Assembly (NCBI GenBank): GCA_019638275.1
Contig: JAHBUC010000002.1
Location: 186,001-250,000, forward strand
DNA length: 64,000 nucleotides
Reading direction: 5' to 3'
Source of the DNA: Cyclobacteriaceae bacterium
Lineage (GTDB): Bacteria; Bacteroidota; Bacteroidia; Cytophagales; Cyclobacteriaceae
Shown: positions 1-9,774 of the stretch, in pieces
How positions within the stretch are numbered: the first letter of the stretch is position 1
Layout: the number at the start of each line of letters is the position of its first letter
The notes under the pieces: generated by a model
The model's input: the letters and a program-made list of their open reading frames with translations, nothing else
Told to the model about the DNA's origin: nothing
Database searches by the model: none
Translations under genes and position numbers: made by a program

Positions 1-1559
1 GACAGGGGATGGTTTGAGAAATTCTGGAAATATTCAAATCCGGTAACATTTACTTTTCCACCCTTATGCTCAAACGACTCTTCAAAATGATGGAGTTGCT
101 CCATGAACGTATGATCTACAATCTTGGCTTCAGCAAAGTTCAATGTCACCACCTTGCCCGGTTTCAACCGGTTAAATAGCTTTTTAAATCCGATCAGGTT
201 GGAAAAGATAGCTGCGTCTTTAATTTTTATCGCATACTCCTGCCTGGATTCCTGAAGGTCATAACGGGCCTTGAACAATGACCGCAAGGGCGCGCCATTA
301 ATGATATGAAACACAAACTTCATCAGGATACCCGAGAAAACACCCAATAATAAATCCGTGGCAACGGTTACAATAATGGTTGTCACAAAAACCACCAGTT
401 GTTCCGCACCAATCTTATACGTTTTGAAAAACTCATTTGGTGAGGCCAGGCGATAACCCACAGCAATCAGCAAAGCTGCTAATGCGGTATTGGGAATCAT
501 CTCAATTACCGGAATAAAAAAAATCATGGCTACAAGCAGAAAGAACCCGTGAAAGAAATTACTCCAACGTGAGCGCGCGCCAAAATTGATATTGGCAGAA
601 CTTCTTGCCACTTCAGATATCATCGGCAAACCACCCAACAAACTGGCAATAGCATTACCAGCACCAACGGCTGCAAGGTCTTTGTTTGGGTTACTTACCC
701 TTTTCCAGGGATCCAATCCATCAATTGCTTTAACTGTAAGCAACGACTCCAGGCTGTTCACAAACAAAAACATAAATACATACTTCCAGAAAACGAACGT
801 ACCGATAGCTGCGAAGCTTGCATTGAAACCCACGTTGCTCCAAAAATCACCAATGCTTACCATGCCAAAGGCGGGCTCAGTATGCTTGAAATCCATAATT
901 AGTGCCATTGGAATAGTGACAAGCAACACAACCATAGGCGCGGGTATACGCTTGAAAATTTTTCCCTTTAAGTATGGCATACCAAAAATGATTACCAGAC
1001 TTACAATACCCACCAGCGTTACACGCGGATCGGCATGCATAATGGAGTGCGGGATACGTTCATACAATTCAACCGGTCCAAGCCCTTTCAGTGTGGCCGG
1101 ATCAATACCCAACAACACATGAATCTGTTTAGAAAAAATAATAAGACCAATGGCGGCTAACATGCCGTGAACTGCGGAGTGCGGAAAAAAATCGCTTAGT
1201 GATCCGAACTTCAGGAAGCCAAAAATTACCTGTATTAAAGATGCCACTACAATTACGCCAAGTGCCAGGTGCCAGCCTTCGGCACCGCCACCCAATTCGG
1301 TAACAGCGCCTGCACAAATGGTAATTAAGCCGGCTGCAGGGCCCTTAATGGTAAGGCGCGATCCGGCAAAAAAGCTCACAAACAATCCGCCAACCATGGC
1401 GGTCAGCACACCCATCGCTGGCGGAAACTCACTCGCCTTGGCAATACCTAAACTGAGTGGCAGCGCCAGTAAAAAAACCAGAAAGCCTGAGAGCGCATCC
1501 TGCCTCCAATGCTTTTTAAATCCTTCAAAACCGTCTTTAGGAATATCTATTGTTTTCAT
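1..1559 (-). CDS. SulP family anion transporter (3' end beyond window)
   Basis: A multi-pass inner-membrane anion transporter of the SulP (SLC26) family, which carries sulfate, bicarbonate or related anions with Na+ or H+. The start ATG at 1557-1559 gives MKTIDIPKDGFEGFKKHWRQ, followed by long hydrophobic segments including GIAKASEFPP and the SulP-like FAGSRLTIKGPAAG. The last part in the window (about residues 440-519) reads as a cytoplasmic STAS domain (VVTLNFAEAKIVDHTFMEQL). About 519 codons are present and the stop lies beyond base 1. It is the third gene of a minus-strand run after dabA and dabB, 35 nt downstream of dabB. That context makes bicarbonate a plausible substrate, but this is inference: sulfate cannot be excluded from sequence alone. 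Confidence 0.9.
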   Translation of the reverse strand, partial: MKTIDIPKDGFEGFKKHWRQDALSGFLVFLLALPLSLGIAKASEFPPAMGVLTAMVGGLFVSFFAGSRLTIKGPAAGLITICAGAVTELGGGAEGWHLALGVIVVASLIQVIFGFLKFGSLSDFFPHSAVHGMLAAIGLIIFSKQIHVLLGIDPATLKGLGPVELYERIPHSIMHADPRVTLVGIVSLVIIFGMPYLKGKIFKRIPAPMVVLLVTIPMALIMDFKHTEPAFGMVSIGDFWSNVGFNASFAAIGTFVFWKYVFMFLFVNSLESLLTVKAIDGLDPWKRVSNPNKDLAAVGAGNAIASLLGGLPMISEVARSSANINFGARSRWSNFFHGFFLLVAMIFFIPVIEMIPNTALAALLIAVGYRLASPNEFFKTYKIGAEQLVVFVTTIIVTVATDLLLGVFSGILMKFVFHIINGAPLRSLFKARYDLQESRQEYAIKIKDAAIFSNLIGFKKLFNRLKPGKVVTLNFAEAKIVDHTFMEQLHHFEESFEHKGGKVNVTGFEYFQNFSNHPL

Positions 1560-1594
1560 ATTGAATTCTTTAATTGTTTGATGAATTGTGTTGA

Positions 1595-3469
1595 TTATGA
1601 TGACCGATACGCCATCTCATACATCGACTTGACATGTGGTCCCAGAAAAACACGCGCATAAATCCGAATAAGCGCCAATCCATTTAGGATAAAACTCAGC
1701 GCCACCAAAAAGGCAAGGCCATACTGGTATTCGTGAATGTGCGTGAATATTAAATCTTCACCCAGAAATGTTGGCGATATCGGAAAGCCCGCAATGCCCA
1801 GGCAGCCCAATAAAAAAGTAAAGGCTACTTTTGGATGTTCATACACGTAGCCATGAAACCGATCAAGGTTTATATCTCCCTCCAGCATTTTCAACCGAAG
1901 CAAACCGAGGTAACCAAGAATGCCAAAGCAGACAACACCACTCAGGTAGATGACAATATGATCCAACCCGAAATGCTCATTGAATGAAACGGCTAAAGCA
2001 ATTAAACAATGGTTGGCAATTATCAACAACCAGCTTGCCAGCACATTTTTTCGTTCTGTAAATGATTTCAACACCATGGTTACTGCCAGTAAAGCAAATG
2101 CAAATGGAAGCGATCTGACGAACGCATCGGGCAACACTGGCGCAATGGCATGAACACCCAACCCCAAAAGCGTAACCACGAGAAAGAAAACGACCACACG
2201 CTTTACAGAAAAAAATCCCAATGCATTTCCAGCTGCCTTCATGGGATTCCATAAATACCGGTACATGAAAGAGTCAAGATTCCACTCTTTGAGGCACAAC
2301 ATGTAAATGGAATATTCGATTCGCTTTGGTAAAGAATCCTCCACGGTGTGTTCGCGTGGCACAAAATGATAGAATTGTTCGCGAATCAAATAACTTACAA
2401 CCGATGGTGATACCAGAAGTTGGTAGGTTCGCAAAAAAGCATTTCCTGCAAAATGAAAAAGCGCCAGGTTTTCAAAACCCGCTGCCACTTCAATAAAAAT
2501 TAAACCAATCTGGGCGATGGAGGAATACGCGATCTGACTTTTAACGGTAGACTGAACACGTGCAATGCCGGTGGCCACCAAACTGGTAACCAGGCCAAGC
2601 ACACCAATTAAAATGCGAATAGAAAACTGGTGCTCCCAAAACGGAAAGGTGCGCAGCAACAAAAACACACCGATGTGCACAGAAAGCGATCCATAAAAAA
2701 TGGCGCTGGAGGGTGTTGGCCCTTCCATCGCGCGTGGTAGCCACGATGAGAACGGAAGCTGTGCAGATTTGGCAGCGGCTGAAATCAGAATCATCAAAGA
2801 AATGAATACTCCGATTGCCGAATGAGATGCCAGGTGTTCATTGACAAATGCCGCATCGTTTAACTTAACAAACGTGATATTCTCATGCCATAAGTGATGA
2901 CTCATCCACATGGTGAGCAGAAAACCCACATCCGCTACACGATAAATAGAAAAAACCTTAACCGCATTTTTTACAGGCAGGTATCGGTCGCGATAAAATG
3001 CAATGAGCAGAAAGGAAGATATGCCCAACATCTCCCACCCGATAAACATTGTTTCAAAATTGCCCGCAACGATCACCAGGTTGTACCCGAGATAGAAGAA
3101 CAACAGCGTATTGAAAAACCGCTTATATCCTTCTTCGCGGTGCATATAATACCGACTGTACAACGTAACCAAAAAAGAGAGTATCGATCCCACCAACAAA
3201 TACACAGCCGTTATCTTATCAAAACAGAAATCGACAAAGAATTCATATCCCTGCGTTTTGAAAATGGAGAAATCGCGAAGGTTAAGTGTAGGCTGTCCTT
3301 CCATCAACCAATATCCAGTGAAGATCATCACCGCTAACAGGTTAACGCCAATGGTACCAAATGCAAGTCGCGAAATAAACATCTCCCGGCTTCGCGAAAT
3401 GATTAAACTCAGCAGAAATCCCAGCAGCGGAATCCCCACAAACACTTGAATGAAAAGTTCTGGTCGCAT
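1595..3469 (-). CDS. dabB: DabB, NuoL/MrpA-like proton-conducting subunit of the DAB inorganic-carbon transporter
   Basis: A 624-residue polytopic membrane protein of the complex I antiporter-like family (Proton_antipo_M, NuoL/ND5). The signature region holds GWEMLGISSFLLIAFYRDR near residue 140 and SAAAKSAQLPFSSWLPRAME near residue 235, typical of NuoL. No other complex I genes surround it. It starts 3 nt after the stop of dabA, the arrangement of DAB systems, where the NuoL-like DabB is thought to couple cation flow to the DUF2309 protein DabA. The track-length product ends in a hydrophilic tail. It could be misnamed as NADH dehydrogenase subunit 5 by automatic annotation; the dabA partner argues against that. 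Confidence 0.88.
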   Translation of the reverse strand: MRPELFIQVFVGIPLLGFLLSLIISRSREMFISRLAFGTIGVNLLAVMIFTGYWLMEGQPTLNLRDFSIFKTQGYEFFVDFCFDKITAVYLLVGSILSFLVTLYSRYYMHREEGYKRFFNTLLFFYLGYNLVIVAGNFETMFIGWEMLGISSFLLIAFYRDRYLPVKNAVKVFSIYRVADVGFLLTMWMSHHLWHENITFVKLNDAAFVNEHLASHSAIGVFISLMILISAAAKSAQLPFSSWLPRAMEGPTPSSAIFYGSLSVHIGVFLLLRTFPFWEHQFSIRILIGVLGLVTSLVATGIARVQSTVKSQIAYSSIAQIGLIFIEVAAGFENLALFHFAGNAFLRTYQLLVSPSVVSYLIREQFYHFVPREHTVEDSLPKRIEYSIYMLCLKEWNLDSFMYRYLWNPMKAAGNALGFFSVKRVVVFFLVVTLLGLGVHAIAPVLPDAFVRSLPFAFALLAVTMVLKSFTERKNVLASWLLIIANHCLIALAVSFNEHFGLDHIVIYLSGVVCFGILGYLGLLRLKMLEGDINLDRFHGYVYEHPKVAFTFLLGCLGIAGFPISPTFLGEDLIFTHIHEYQYGLAFLVALSFILNGLALIRIYARVFLGPHVKSMYEMAYRSS

Positions 3470-3472
3470 GAC

Positions 3473-5959
3473 TTAGGGGATTAAGTAAACAGGTAAATTT
3501 TCTGAATGGGTTTCAAATACAGGAGCGAGATCATCCGCCTGTAACATGAGCTTCTCTACCGGATCATAGGGAGCAAATGCACCATTCCGGTATAACCAAA
3601 ACTCATGTGTCTCCGGATCAACCACTACGAGGTGAATCCATTCGTTTTTAAACCACTCGTATGTAGCCGGAGAAGATTGGATTACACGCAACACAACATC
3701 GGGTTTATGCTCCACAAGGGTAAGCAGACGAACCGGGTCATGTACCTCAACCATCTGGCTGGGCAAGCCGGGGCGCAAATCGCCATCAATTCCATTTGCT
3801 ACCCCAAACAGCCCCATTACGTTGTGTGGCAATTTTGTGCCCGCTCCAAGTTTTTGATTGTCCACGCGCGAAAAGAAGTACTCCAGGTTAATGCCCCCGC
3901 ATACAGGTGCAGCTGCTTTCAAAATGTTGAGCAGGTATTTTCCTTTCAGATCAACCCGATAATCGTACGAATTAAGAAATGATCTTCGGTCGAGAAATAC
4001 GTGCCGGGTTAGGTTTCTTCTACCGATTACGCACAAGGCATTGGTAGCATGATTAAGTTCTGGTCGTGGTTCAAATAACGAGACCGATCTTCTGCGCACA
4101 GCATCATGCACTTTGTCAAGATTGAGTTTGCTGTTAACCATCTCAAACCTACGTGAACGTTCCTTTGCGTTTAAATCAAGAGCCGTATGAAACACCAGCA
4201 CATTGCGCATATGTGCTCCTGCTAATTCCTGAGAAAGTGTTTCTTCATCAAAGAACACCACTTCATCGCGCGTTGTATCGTGCAAGCCACCCACAAAACG
4301 GGTTGTTTCCGGAATATCAATACCGCGTGTATTCAACACTTCACGCACTGCCTTGTGATTGGCCATGTGACAAACCACACGTGCATTAACTGAGCCTGGT
4401 CTTCCTGAACATGCGCCACAATCATAAGCTGCGTAATGTGGATTATTGACACTGCTCGATCCGTGGCCCACAACATAAACCAACGGTGCAAAATTTTTCA
4501 CCAGTCCGATGCTCTTTAACAACCCCTCCACCCGATCTGCCATTTCATCAATTGTAAAGCCAACCTGTAAATCCTTTTCGCGATGCTCAGGATGTTTACA
4601 CTCTATAGTGAGTGTTGAATGTTTGTCCATATGCCGCAGCGAAGTGGCCGTTGCTGGACTCATCGATGGCTTGAAAATATTAATGAAGAGTTTTAATGCC
4701 GACCAAAAGCCAAGTGTTTGCGAAATCAGCCAGCCCCTGAATAGACCATGACTGTGTTTGGTAAAATGAACGTCACGATCATGCTTTTTACGCGTGCCCT
4801 TTTCTTTAATCAGATACTGAGGCATTACCGGTGCCGGGCATAGCTTGGTTAGAAATTTTCCGTGCTCGGGCTGGTAGAAAAACTCAACATTGAAAAAGCC
4901 AGGCGTGCCATACGTTTCGCAACGGGTATCGAATCGCTCCAGATACCGCCTCAATGAACATTCACGATCATCAATGCAAAACATGGCCTGAAAGGTTTTA
5001 GCCAACGAATCCTGCTTTCCGTTTGATCCCAATTTTAAACCCAGCAGTACTTCATCGTAATACGTCCATTCAAAAGCTTCCTGCCACAGCATCAAAACCT
5101 CATGGTGCTCTGTTGAACCGACTTCTTCAAACAAATCATTTGGCTTCTCACCTGCCAGGTGCCCAAGTGGTGTCCACCCTTCTTCAAAATGAGTATCCAA
5201 TGCATCAATCTCCAACAGCAATTCAAAAACGATCAGATCATGCAACGAGATTTTCTTGCGGTCCAACAAAGCTTGTGGATCGCTTTCAATTACGGCCACC
5301 ATTCCCGACCAACCCTGGTGGGCAAACTGTTGATCGAACACGTACTGCTTAAAATATTTTTCGTTACCTACTACCTCCCGTAATAAGCTGGTCAGGCTGT
5401 GGTGATGAAGTAAATAATGCCGTGCACGTTTCGACTTAAAAAAACTGGTCAGGCTGGTGCGCTCTATTTCCCGAATAGATGCCAGAAAACCTTTGTGCCA
5501 GACCGGAAATCCCCACATGGAAATCCCCTGATCGAGGTAACTGCAAAGAATCCGAAACAAGAATGGGTGAACCAGCGAATCAAGGTCAACACGGTAATCC
5601 CTTTTCCATTGTGAACGCAGGGCACCAATCCTTGGCGGTTGTTGTGCAGGGTAGTCTTCGTGTAAAAGTTTCCGTTTCCACACATCAACAAGCGCATTTC
5701 CCATTCGGGCAGAAACTATTTTCTCCAGAATGGATGTGTTGATTCTTCCGGCATGGAATAATGACCGGTATTCCTCTAATGTGAGCAATGTTTTATACCC
5801 AAACATTTCTGCAGCCTGTCGGGTAGCCTTTTCAAAAGGCAAATCTTGAAAAGCATGAAGTGTGTTGTGATGGATAAAGTCTTTCAGCGGAGCCTGTGCA
5901 GGTAAATAGTGGCTGAGTTCCTTCAGTACTTCATGCTCATTAAACTGAGCGTGTTTCAC
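3473..5959 (-). CDS. dabA: DabA, DUF2309 zinc protein of the DAB inorganic-carbon transporter
   Basis: An 828-residue protein of the DUF2309/UPF0753 family, the large cytoplasmic subunit of the DABs-accumulate-bicarbonate system, proposed to work as a membrane-coupled, one-way carbonic-anhydrase-like enzyme. The four residues reported as the zinc/active site in Halothiobacillus DabA (C351, D353, H524, C539) have clear counterparts: FCIDDRECS gives C328 and D330, and VVGHGSSSVNNPHYAAYDCG gives H499 and C514, with the same 15-residue His-Cys spacing. The start is a GTG at 5957-5959 (KHAQFNEHEV follows); no better ATG is near. It heads the dabA-dabB-sulP run. No promoter matching the Bacteroidota consensus was found in the 110 nt upstream. 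Confidence 0.93.
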   Translation of the reverse strand: MKHAQFNEHEVLKELSHYLPAQAPLKDFIHHNTLHAFQDLPFEKATRQAAEMFGYKTLLTLEEYRSLFHAGRINTSILEKIVSARMGNALVDVWKRKLLHEDYPAQQPPRIGALRSQWKRDYRVDLDSLVHPFLFRILCSYLDQGISMWGFPVWHKGFLASIREIERTSLTSFFKSKRARHYLLHHHSLTSLLREVVGNEKYFKQYVFDQQFAHQGWSGMVAVIESDPQALLDRKKISLHDLIVFELLLEIDALDTHFEEGWTPLGHLAGEKPNDLFEEVGSTEHHEVLMLWQEAFEWTYYDEVLLGLKLGSNGKQDSLAKTFQAMFCIDDRECSLRRYLERFDTRCETYGTPGFFNVEFFYQPEHGKFLTKLCPAPVMPQYLIKEKGTRKKHDRDVHFTKHSHGLFRGWLISQTLGFWSALKLFINIFKPSMSPATATSLRHMDKHSTLTIECKHPEHREKDLQVGFTIDEMADRVEGLLKSIGLVKNFAPLVYVVGHGSSSVNNPHYAAYDCGACSGRPGSVNARVVCHMANHKAVREVLNTRGIDIPETTRFVGGLHDTTRDEVVFFDEETLSQELAGAHMRNVLVFHTALDLNAKERSRRFEMVNSKLNLDKVHDAVRRRSVSLFEPRPELNHATNALCVIGRRNLTRHVFLDRRSFLNSYDYRVDLKGKYLLNILKAAAPVCGGINLEYFFSRVDNQKLGAGTKLPHNVMGLFGVANGIDGDLRPGLPSQMVEVHDPVRLLTLVEHKPDVVLRVIQSSPATYEWFKNEWIHLVVVDPETHEFWLYRNGAFAPYDPVEKLMLQADDLAPVFETHSENLPVYLIP

Positions 5960-6070
5960 TCGAATAAAATTTAGTTTTAAGAATTTGAAAATGACGTTGG
6001 ACTTAAAGCCAATGCCAAGAGTTCGAAGCCAGGTTCAAACCCATGCTGATGATTCAGCGATCCTTAAAAA

Positions 6071-6424
6071 TCAAATCAGGAAAACACAATGCAGCCTGAA
6101 GAGTGGTGGCTGATGCCCGTAAAGAACAATCGGGCCATTGGTACAAGGTGATTGAAACGTTTGAGAACGAAAATGGCATGAGGCTGAAATATCTTCGATT
6201 TCAACTGCATCGAACTTAAGCCTTTCGCTTTCGCCTTCAGTTTCTGTTTTTTCAAATAGTGAAGAAGTGCTTAAGGGTTTACCCGTCTTTTTTATGGGAA
6301 CGAAGGTGCCCTGCTCATGCCCTCCGGCTGTTAAAGGCATAGCCATTACAGCAGGCGCTGTAAACTGAATGCAGATTACTATGAGTAGTAAACGGATCAG
6401 AAAAATGGCTTTACGTAGGGTCAT
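6071..6424 (-). CDS. Small exported protein of unknown function
   Basis: A 117-residue protein I do not recognise. The ATG at 6424 gives MTLRKAIFLIRLLLIVICIQ, a positively charged start plus hydrophobic core ending near VMAMP, so a Sec signal peptide or N-terminal anchor is likely. An upstream GTG at 6439 would add five residues but is less natural. The mature part is polar and contains GGHEQGTFVPIKK and, near the end, a short motif VLYGHQPPLFRLHCVF. There are no clear domains. It lies alone between dabA and serS on the same strand. The start and the reality of the gene are moderately supported by the signal peptide. Confidence 0.55.
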   Translation of the reverse strand: MTLRKAIFLIRLLLIVICIQFTAPAVMAMPLTAGGHEQGTFVPIKKTGKPLSTSSLFEKTETEGESERLKFDAVEIEDISASCHFRSQTFQSPCTNGPIVLYGHQPPLFRLHCVFLI

Positions 6425-6516
6425 ATACGCAATCAACACTACAAAGGTCTATGATTTTTAAGAGAAAAATCAATAAAGCCTCTTTAAAACTTACTTCATA
6501 CGATTGCGTAGCTGAA

Positions 6517-7791
6517 TTAACTGATTTTGTCGAACCCGCAATAAGGCACCAATACATTAGGTATTTTAATGCCATCAGGGGTTTGGTTGTTTTCCAGGAT
6601 GCCGGCTACAATCCGTGGCAACGCTAACGCACTACCGTTAAGTGTGTGCAGCAATTCGGTTTTACCCTCTTTGTTTTTGTACCGGAGTTTCAACCGGTTC
6701 GACTGGTATGCTTCAAAGTTACTCACTGAGCTCACCTCCAACCAACGTTGCTGGGCTGCGGCAAATACTTCCATGTCGTAGGTCATGGCGGAGTTGAAAC
6801 CCATATCTCCGCCACAGAGCAACAGCTTGCGGTAAGGAAGCTCCAATTTCTCCAGCAAGCCCTGAACATGCGCACACATTTCATCCAATGTCTGGTACGA
6901 TTCTTCCGCTTTGCGCACCTGAACAATCTCAACCTTATCAAACTGATGCAGGCGATTCAACCCACGAACATGTGCGCCCCAGCTTCCGGCCTCTCTACGA
7001 AAGCAGGGTGTGTATCCAACATTTTTTACGGGAAGTTGACCTTCGGTAAGCATAACATCGCGATACAAATTAGTGATGGGAACCTCGGCTGTGGGGATCA
7101 GGTATAACCCATCTTCCTGAACAAAATACATTTGTCCTTCTTTATCCGGAAGCTGACCTGTTCCATAACCTGAAGCTTCATTCACTACAATAGGCGGAAG
7201 CATTTCACGGTAGCCGGCTTTCTCCGCTTCATCCAAAAAGAAGTTGATCAAGGCACGCTGCAGCTTGGCGCCTTTGCCTTTATAAACAGGAAATCCAGCA
7301 CCGGTTATTTTTATTCCCAAATCAAAGTCGATGATGTCATATTTCTTGATCAACTCCCAATGCGGTAATGCATCCGCTCCAAGCTGTGGCATGCTTCCAT
7401 GTTCATGAACGGTGATGTTATCATCCGCGCCTCCACCTGCAGGAACTTTTTCAGCTGGTACATTCGGAATTTTATACAGGTGTACTTTCAATGCTTCCTC
7501 CAACCCGGTCAGCTTTTGCTCAAGGCTCTTCAACTGATCTTTTTCACTGGCAATGGCCGTACGCAAGGTGTTAGCCTCATCTGCTTTTCCGGCCTTCATG
7601 AGCTCACCTATGCGCCTGGCTTCAGCATTGGATTTTGCCTTCAAGTCATCGGCCTGCTTTTGGGTATCCCTGCGGGACTGATCCAGGTTGATCACCTGAT
7701 CCACCAACGTAGCGGCATCTTTCAGCCTCCGCTTTTCAAGTCCTTTAATGATACGGTCGCGCTGCTCGCGCAAAATGGAAACCTGAAGCAT
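6517..7791 (-). CDS. serS: Seryl-tRNA synthetase
   Basis: This class II aminoacyl-tRNA synthetase charges tRNA-Ser with serine (and tRNA-Sec where present). The 424-residue product has the N-terminal long coiled-coil arm (about residues 25-105, rich in K, E, Q and A), then the catalytic core. Motif 2 is seen as FRREAGSWGAHVRGLNRLHQ and motif 3 as NGSALALPRIVAGILENNQ; TAEVP is the serine-binding loop. Length and order match bacterial SerRS. The ATG at 7789-7791 (MLQVSILREQ) is preferred over an in-frame TTG two codons upstream. It is divergent from rho across 287 nt. Confidence 0.97.
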   Translation of the reverse strand: MLQVSILREQRDRIIKGLEKRRLKDAATLVDQVINLDQSRRDTQKQADDLKAKSNAEARRIGELMKAGKADEANTLRTAIASEKDQLKSLEQKLTGLEEALKVHLYKIPNVPAEKVPAGGGADDNITVHEHGSMPQLGADALPHWELIKKYDIIDFDLGIKITGAGFPVYKGKGAKLQRALINFFLDEAEKAGYREMLPPIVVNEASGYGTGQLPDKEGQMYFVQEDGLYLIPTAEVPITNLYRDVMLTEGQLPVKNVGYTPCFRREAGSWGAHVRGLNRLHQFDKVEIVQVRKAEESYQTLDEMCAHVQGLLEKLELPYRKLLLCGGDMGFNSAMTYDMEVFAAAQQRWLEVSSVSNFEAYQSNRLKLRYKNKEGKTELLHTLNGSALALPRIVAGILENNQTPDGIKIPNVLVPYCGFDKIS

Positions 7792-7876
7792 ACTCAATGC
7801 GTTTTAAATTCGGCTGTAAAATTAGGTTTTTGAATGATCGAAAGGGGGCTAAAACCCAACAAATTCTACAAGGTTT

Positions 7877-7907
7877 TTTGTTTGTAATCAATTTTGGCCT
7901 ATACTTG
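7877..7907 (+). promoter_or_regulatory. Probable Bacteroidota-type promoter of rho
   Basis: TTTG at 7877-7880 is followed after exactly 19 nt by TATACTTG at 7900-7907. This fits the Bacteroidota housekeeping promoter (TTTG-N19-TAnnTTTG) with one mismatch. Transcription would start near 7914, leaving a leader of about 165 nt before rho. No clear riboswitch or attenuator hairpin was found in the leader. Confidence 0.6.
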
Positions 7908-8078
7908 CAACGTCATCGGGCATATTCTAAAGCCCTTTCATATATACCGCACTAGCTTACTGAACTTTAGCTGAACTTTAAAAACGACCCTGTTTTCATT
8001 GAACGCGTTTCAGAAATTTCTCTGATGAACACCCAACCGGATTAACAACCATCAAAACAACTCTATTCATTTTTTAAC

Positions 8079-9629
8079 ATGTACACAATTGACGATCTGA
8101 ATGTCAGACTTCTTTCCGAGCTGAAAGAAATTGCAGAGCAAATGGGCGTGAAGAACGCCAAAAAACTTTCGAAACAAGACCTGGTCTACAAGATACTCGA
8201 CCAGCAAGCCATCACCCCAGAAGCACCGGCTCCAAAAAAATCGGCACCTTCCGGTGAAGCAAAAGGCGAAGGAAAAAACCTGAGGCCACGCAGGCGCGAA
8301 AATGTAGCGCCAGCACCAAAGCAAGAAAAAAAAGAGGACCTCTCAACCGATGAACTCCTGGAGTCCATCAACATTGATCTGGAAACCACCACCCCCACCT
8401 TCGAAGAACCTGCCCCCAAAAAACAAGTTGAACAACAGCAGCCCCGTCACGAAAAACGTGACGATGAGCGCAACCCACAACAACAACAAGCGTCACGTCC
8501 CAACATCCGCGACTTTGACGGTGTAATCGACAACGAAGGCGTATTGGAAATTATGCAGGATGGCTACGGCTTCCTCCGGTCTTCCGATTACAACTACCTG
8601 GCCAGTCCCGATGATATTTATGTTTCCCCTTCACAGATTAAACTGTTCGGATTAAAAACCGGAGACACCGTAAAAGGAACCATACGCCCTCCGAAAGAAG
8701 GAGAAAAATATTTTGCTCTATTAAAGGTTGAATCTGTAAACGGAAAAACCACAGAAGAAATCCGCGACCGCGTAGCGTTCGAATACCTGACGCCACTTTT
8801 CCCTGAGGAGAAGCTCAGATTGAGTACCACACACGACAATATGTCAACCCGTATACTCGATTTATTTGCGCCTATTGGTAAAGGTCAACGTGGTATGATT
8901 GTGGCCCAGCCTAAAACCGGTAAAACCGTATTGTTGCAAAACATTGCCAACGCCATTGCCGAAAACCACCCGGAAGTTTATTTGATCGTGTTGTTGATTG
9001 ATGAACGTCCGGAAGAAGTGACAGACATGGCGCGTAACGTGAAAGCAGAAGTGATCGCCTCAACGTTTGACGAACAGGCTGAACGCCATGTAAAAGTGGC
9101 CAGCATTGTGTTGGAAAAGGCCAAGCGCATGGTAGAATGCGGACACGATGTAGTGATTCTGTTAGACTCTATTACGCGTCTGGCGCGTGCGTACAATACC
9201 GTTGTTCCGTCCTCCGGTAAAATTCTTTCCGGTGGTGTGGATGCCAACGCCTTGCATAAGCCCAAGCGTTTCTTTGGTGCAGCCCGTAACATCGAAAATG
9301 GCGGATCGCTGACCATCATTGCTACTGCCCTGATTGACACCGGTTCAAAAATGGACGAAGTGATCTTTGAAGAATTTAAAGGTACCGGCAACATGGAATT
9401 GCAGCTCGACCGCAAACTTTCCAACAAGCGTGTGTACCCGGCTATTGATGTTCCGGCTTCCGGCACCAGACGTGAAGACCTGTTGATGAAGGAAGAAGAA
9501 CTTCAGCGCGTGTGGATCCTTCGCAAGTTCATGAGCGACATGAACAGTAATGAAGCGATGGAATTCCTGTTGCAGAAAATGAAGGGAACCCGAAATAATG
9601 AAGAGTTTTTGTTATCGATGAATGGGTAG
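8079..9629 (+). CDS. rho: Transcription termination factor Rho
   Basis: A hexameric RNA-dependent ATPase that terminates transcripts. The 516-residue product starts with a Rho N-terminal (SAP-like) domain ([20 protein letters not shown]). A low-complexity insert rich in K, E, P and Q spans about residues 50-150. The cold-shock RNA-binding domain follows ([20 protein letters not shown]), then the RecA-like core. Walker A is PKTGKT at residues 278-283 and Walker B is in [16 protein letters not shown]. The charged and Q-rich insert between the N-terminal and RNA-binding domains is seen in other Bacteroidota Rho proteins. The gene is followed by an intrinsic terminator at 9657-9693. Confidence 0.98.
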   Translation: MYTIDDLNVRLLSELKEIAEQMGVKNAKKLSKQDLVYKILDQQAITPEAPAPKKSAPSGEAKGEGKNLRPRRRENVAPAPKQEKKEDLSTDELLESINIDLETTTPTFEEPAPKKQVEQQQPRHEKRDDERNPQQQQASRPNIRDFDGVIDNEGVLEIMQDGYGFLRSSDYNYLASPDDIYVSPSQIKLFGLKTGDTVKGTIRPPKEGEKYFALLKVESVNGKTTEEIRDRVAFEYLTPLFPEEKLRLSTTHDNMSTRILDLFAPIGKGQRGMIVAQPKTGKTVLLQNIANAIAENHPEVYLIVLLIDERPEEVTDMARNVKAEVIASTFDEQAERHVKVASIVLEKAKRMVECGHDVVILLDSITRLARAYNTVVPSSGKILSGGVDANALHKPKRFFGAARNIENGGSLTIIATALIDTGSKMDEVIFEEFKGTGNMELQLDRKLSNKRVYPAIDVPASGTRREDLLMKEEELQRVWILRKFMSDMNSNEAMEFLLQKMKGTRNNEEFLLSMNG

Positions 9630-9656
9630 TATTAATTAGCCAGTTATCAATGACTC

Positions 9657-9693
9657 AATCAGCCAATGGAGTAATCTGTTGGCTGATTTTTTT
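9657..9693 (+). terminator. Intrinsic terminator after rho
   Basis: A 10-bp perfect stem, AATCAGCCAA (9657-9666) with TTGGCTGATT (9679-9688), has a 12-nt loop and runs into a T tract. It begins 28 nt after the rho stop. Confidence 0.8.
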
Positions 9694-9713
9694 AACCTCT
9701 GCAAAATCAAATA

Positions 9714-9753
9714 CCCCCATAAACAGGGGTTGCCTTTTCCCCCATTTATGGGG
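9714..9753. promoter_or_regulatory. Twin near-palindromes upstream of the response regulator, possible operator
   Basis: CCCCCATAAACAGGGG (9714-9729) and CCCCCATTTATGGGG (9739-9753) are two near-palindromic blocks whose starts are 25 bp apart. The outer arms CCCCATAAA and TTTATGGGG are also inverted copies of each other. The pair ends 21 nt before the start codon of the LuxR-type regulator. It could be an autoregulatory operator or an RNA hairpin; the sequence alone does not decide. Confidence 0.45.
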
Positions 9754-9774
9754 TATTATTGTATAGGTTATTCT

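Noticed and set aside
586..1581. Plus-strand open frames within the SulP gene
   Set aside because: They lie opposite an unbroken membrane protein on the minus strand with clear SulP motifs, and their products have no recognisable features.
1595..3469. NADH dehydrogenase subunit 5
   Set aside because: The fold is NuoL-like, but it stands alone beside dabA and no other complex I genes are present, so DabB is the better name.
9679..9774. N-terminal extension of the response regulator
   Set aside because: It would translate the palindrome block; the receiver domain begins at the ATG 9775.
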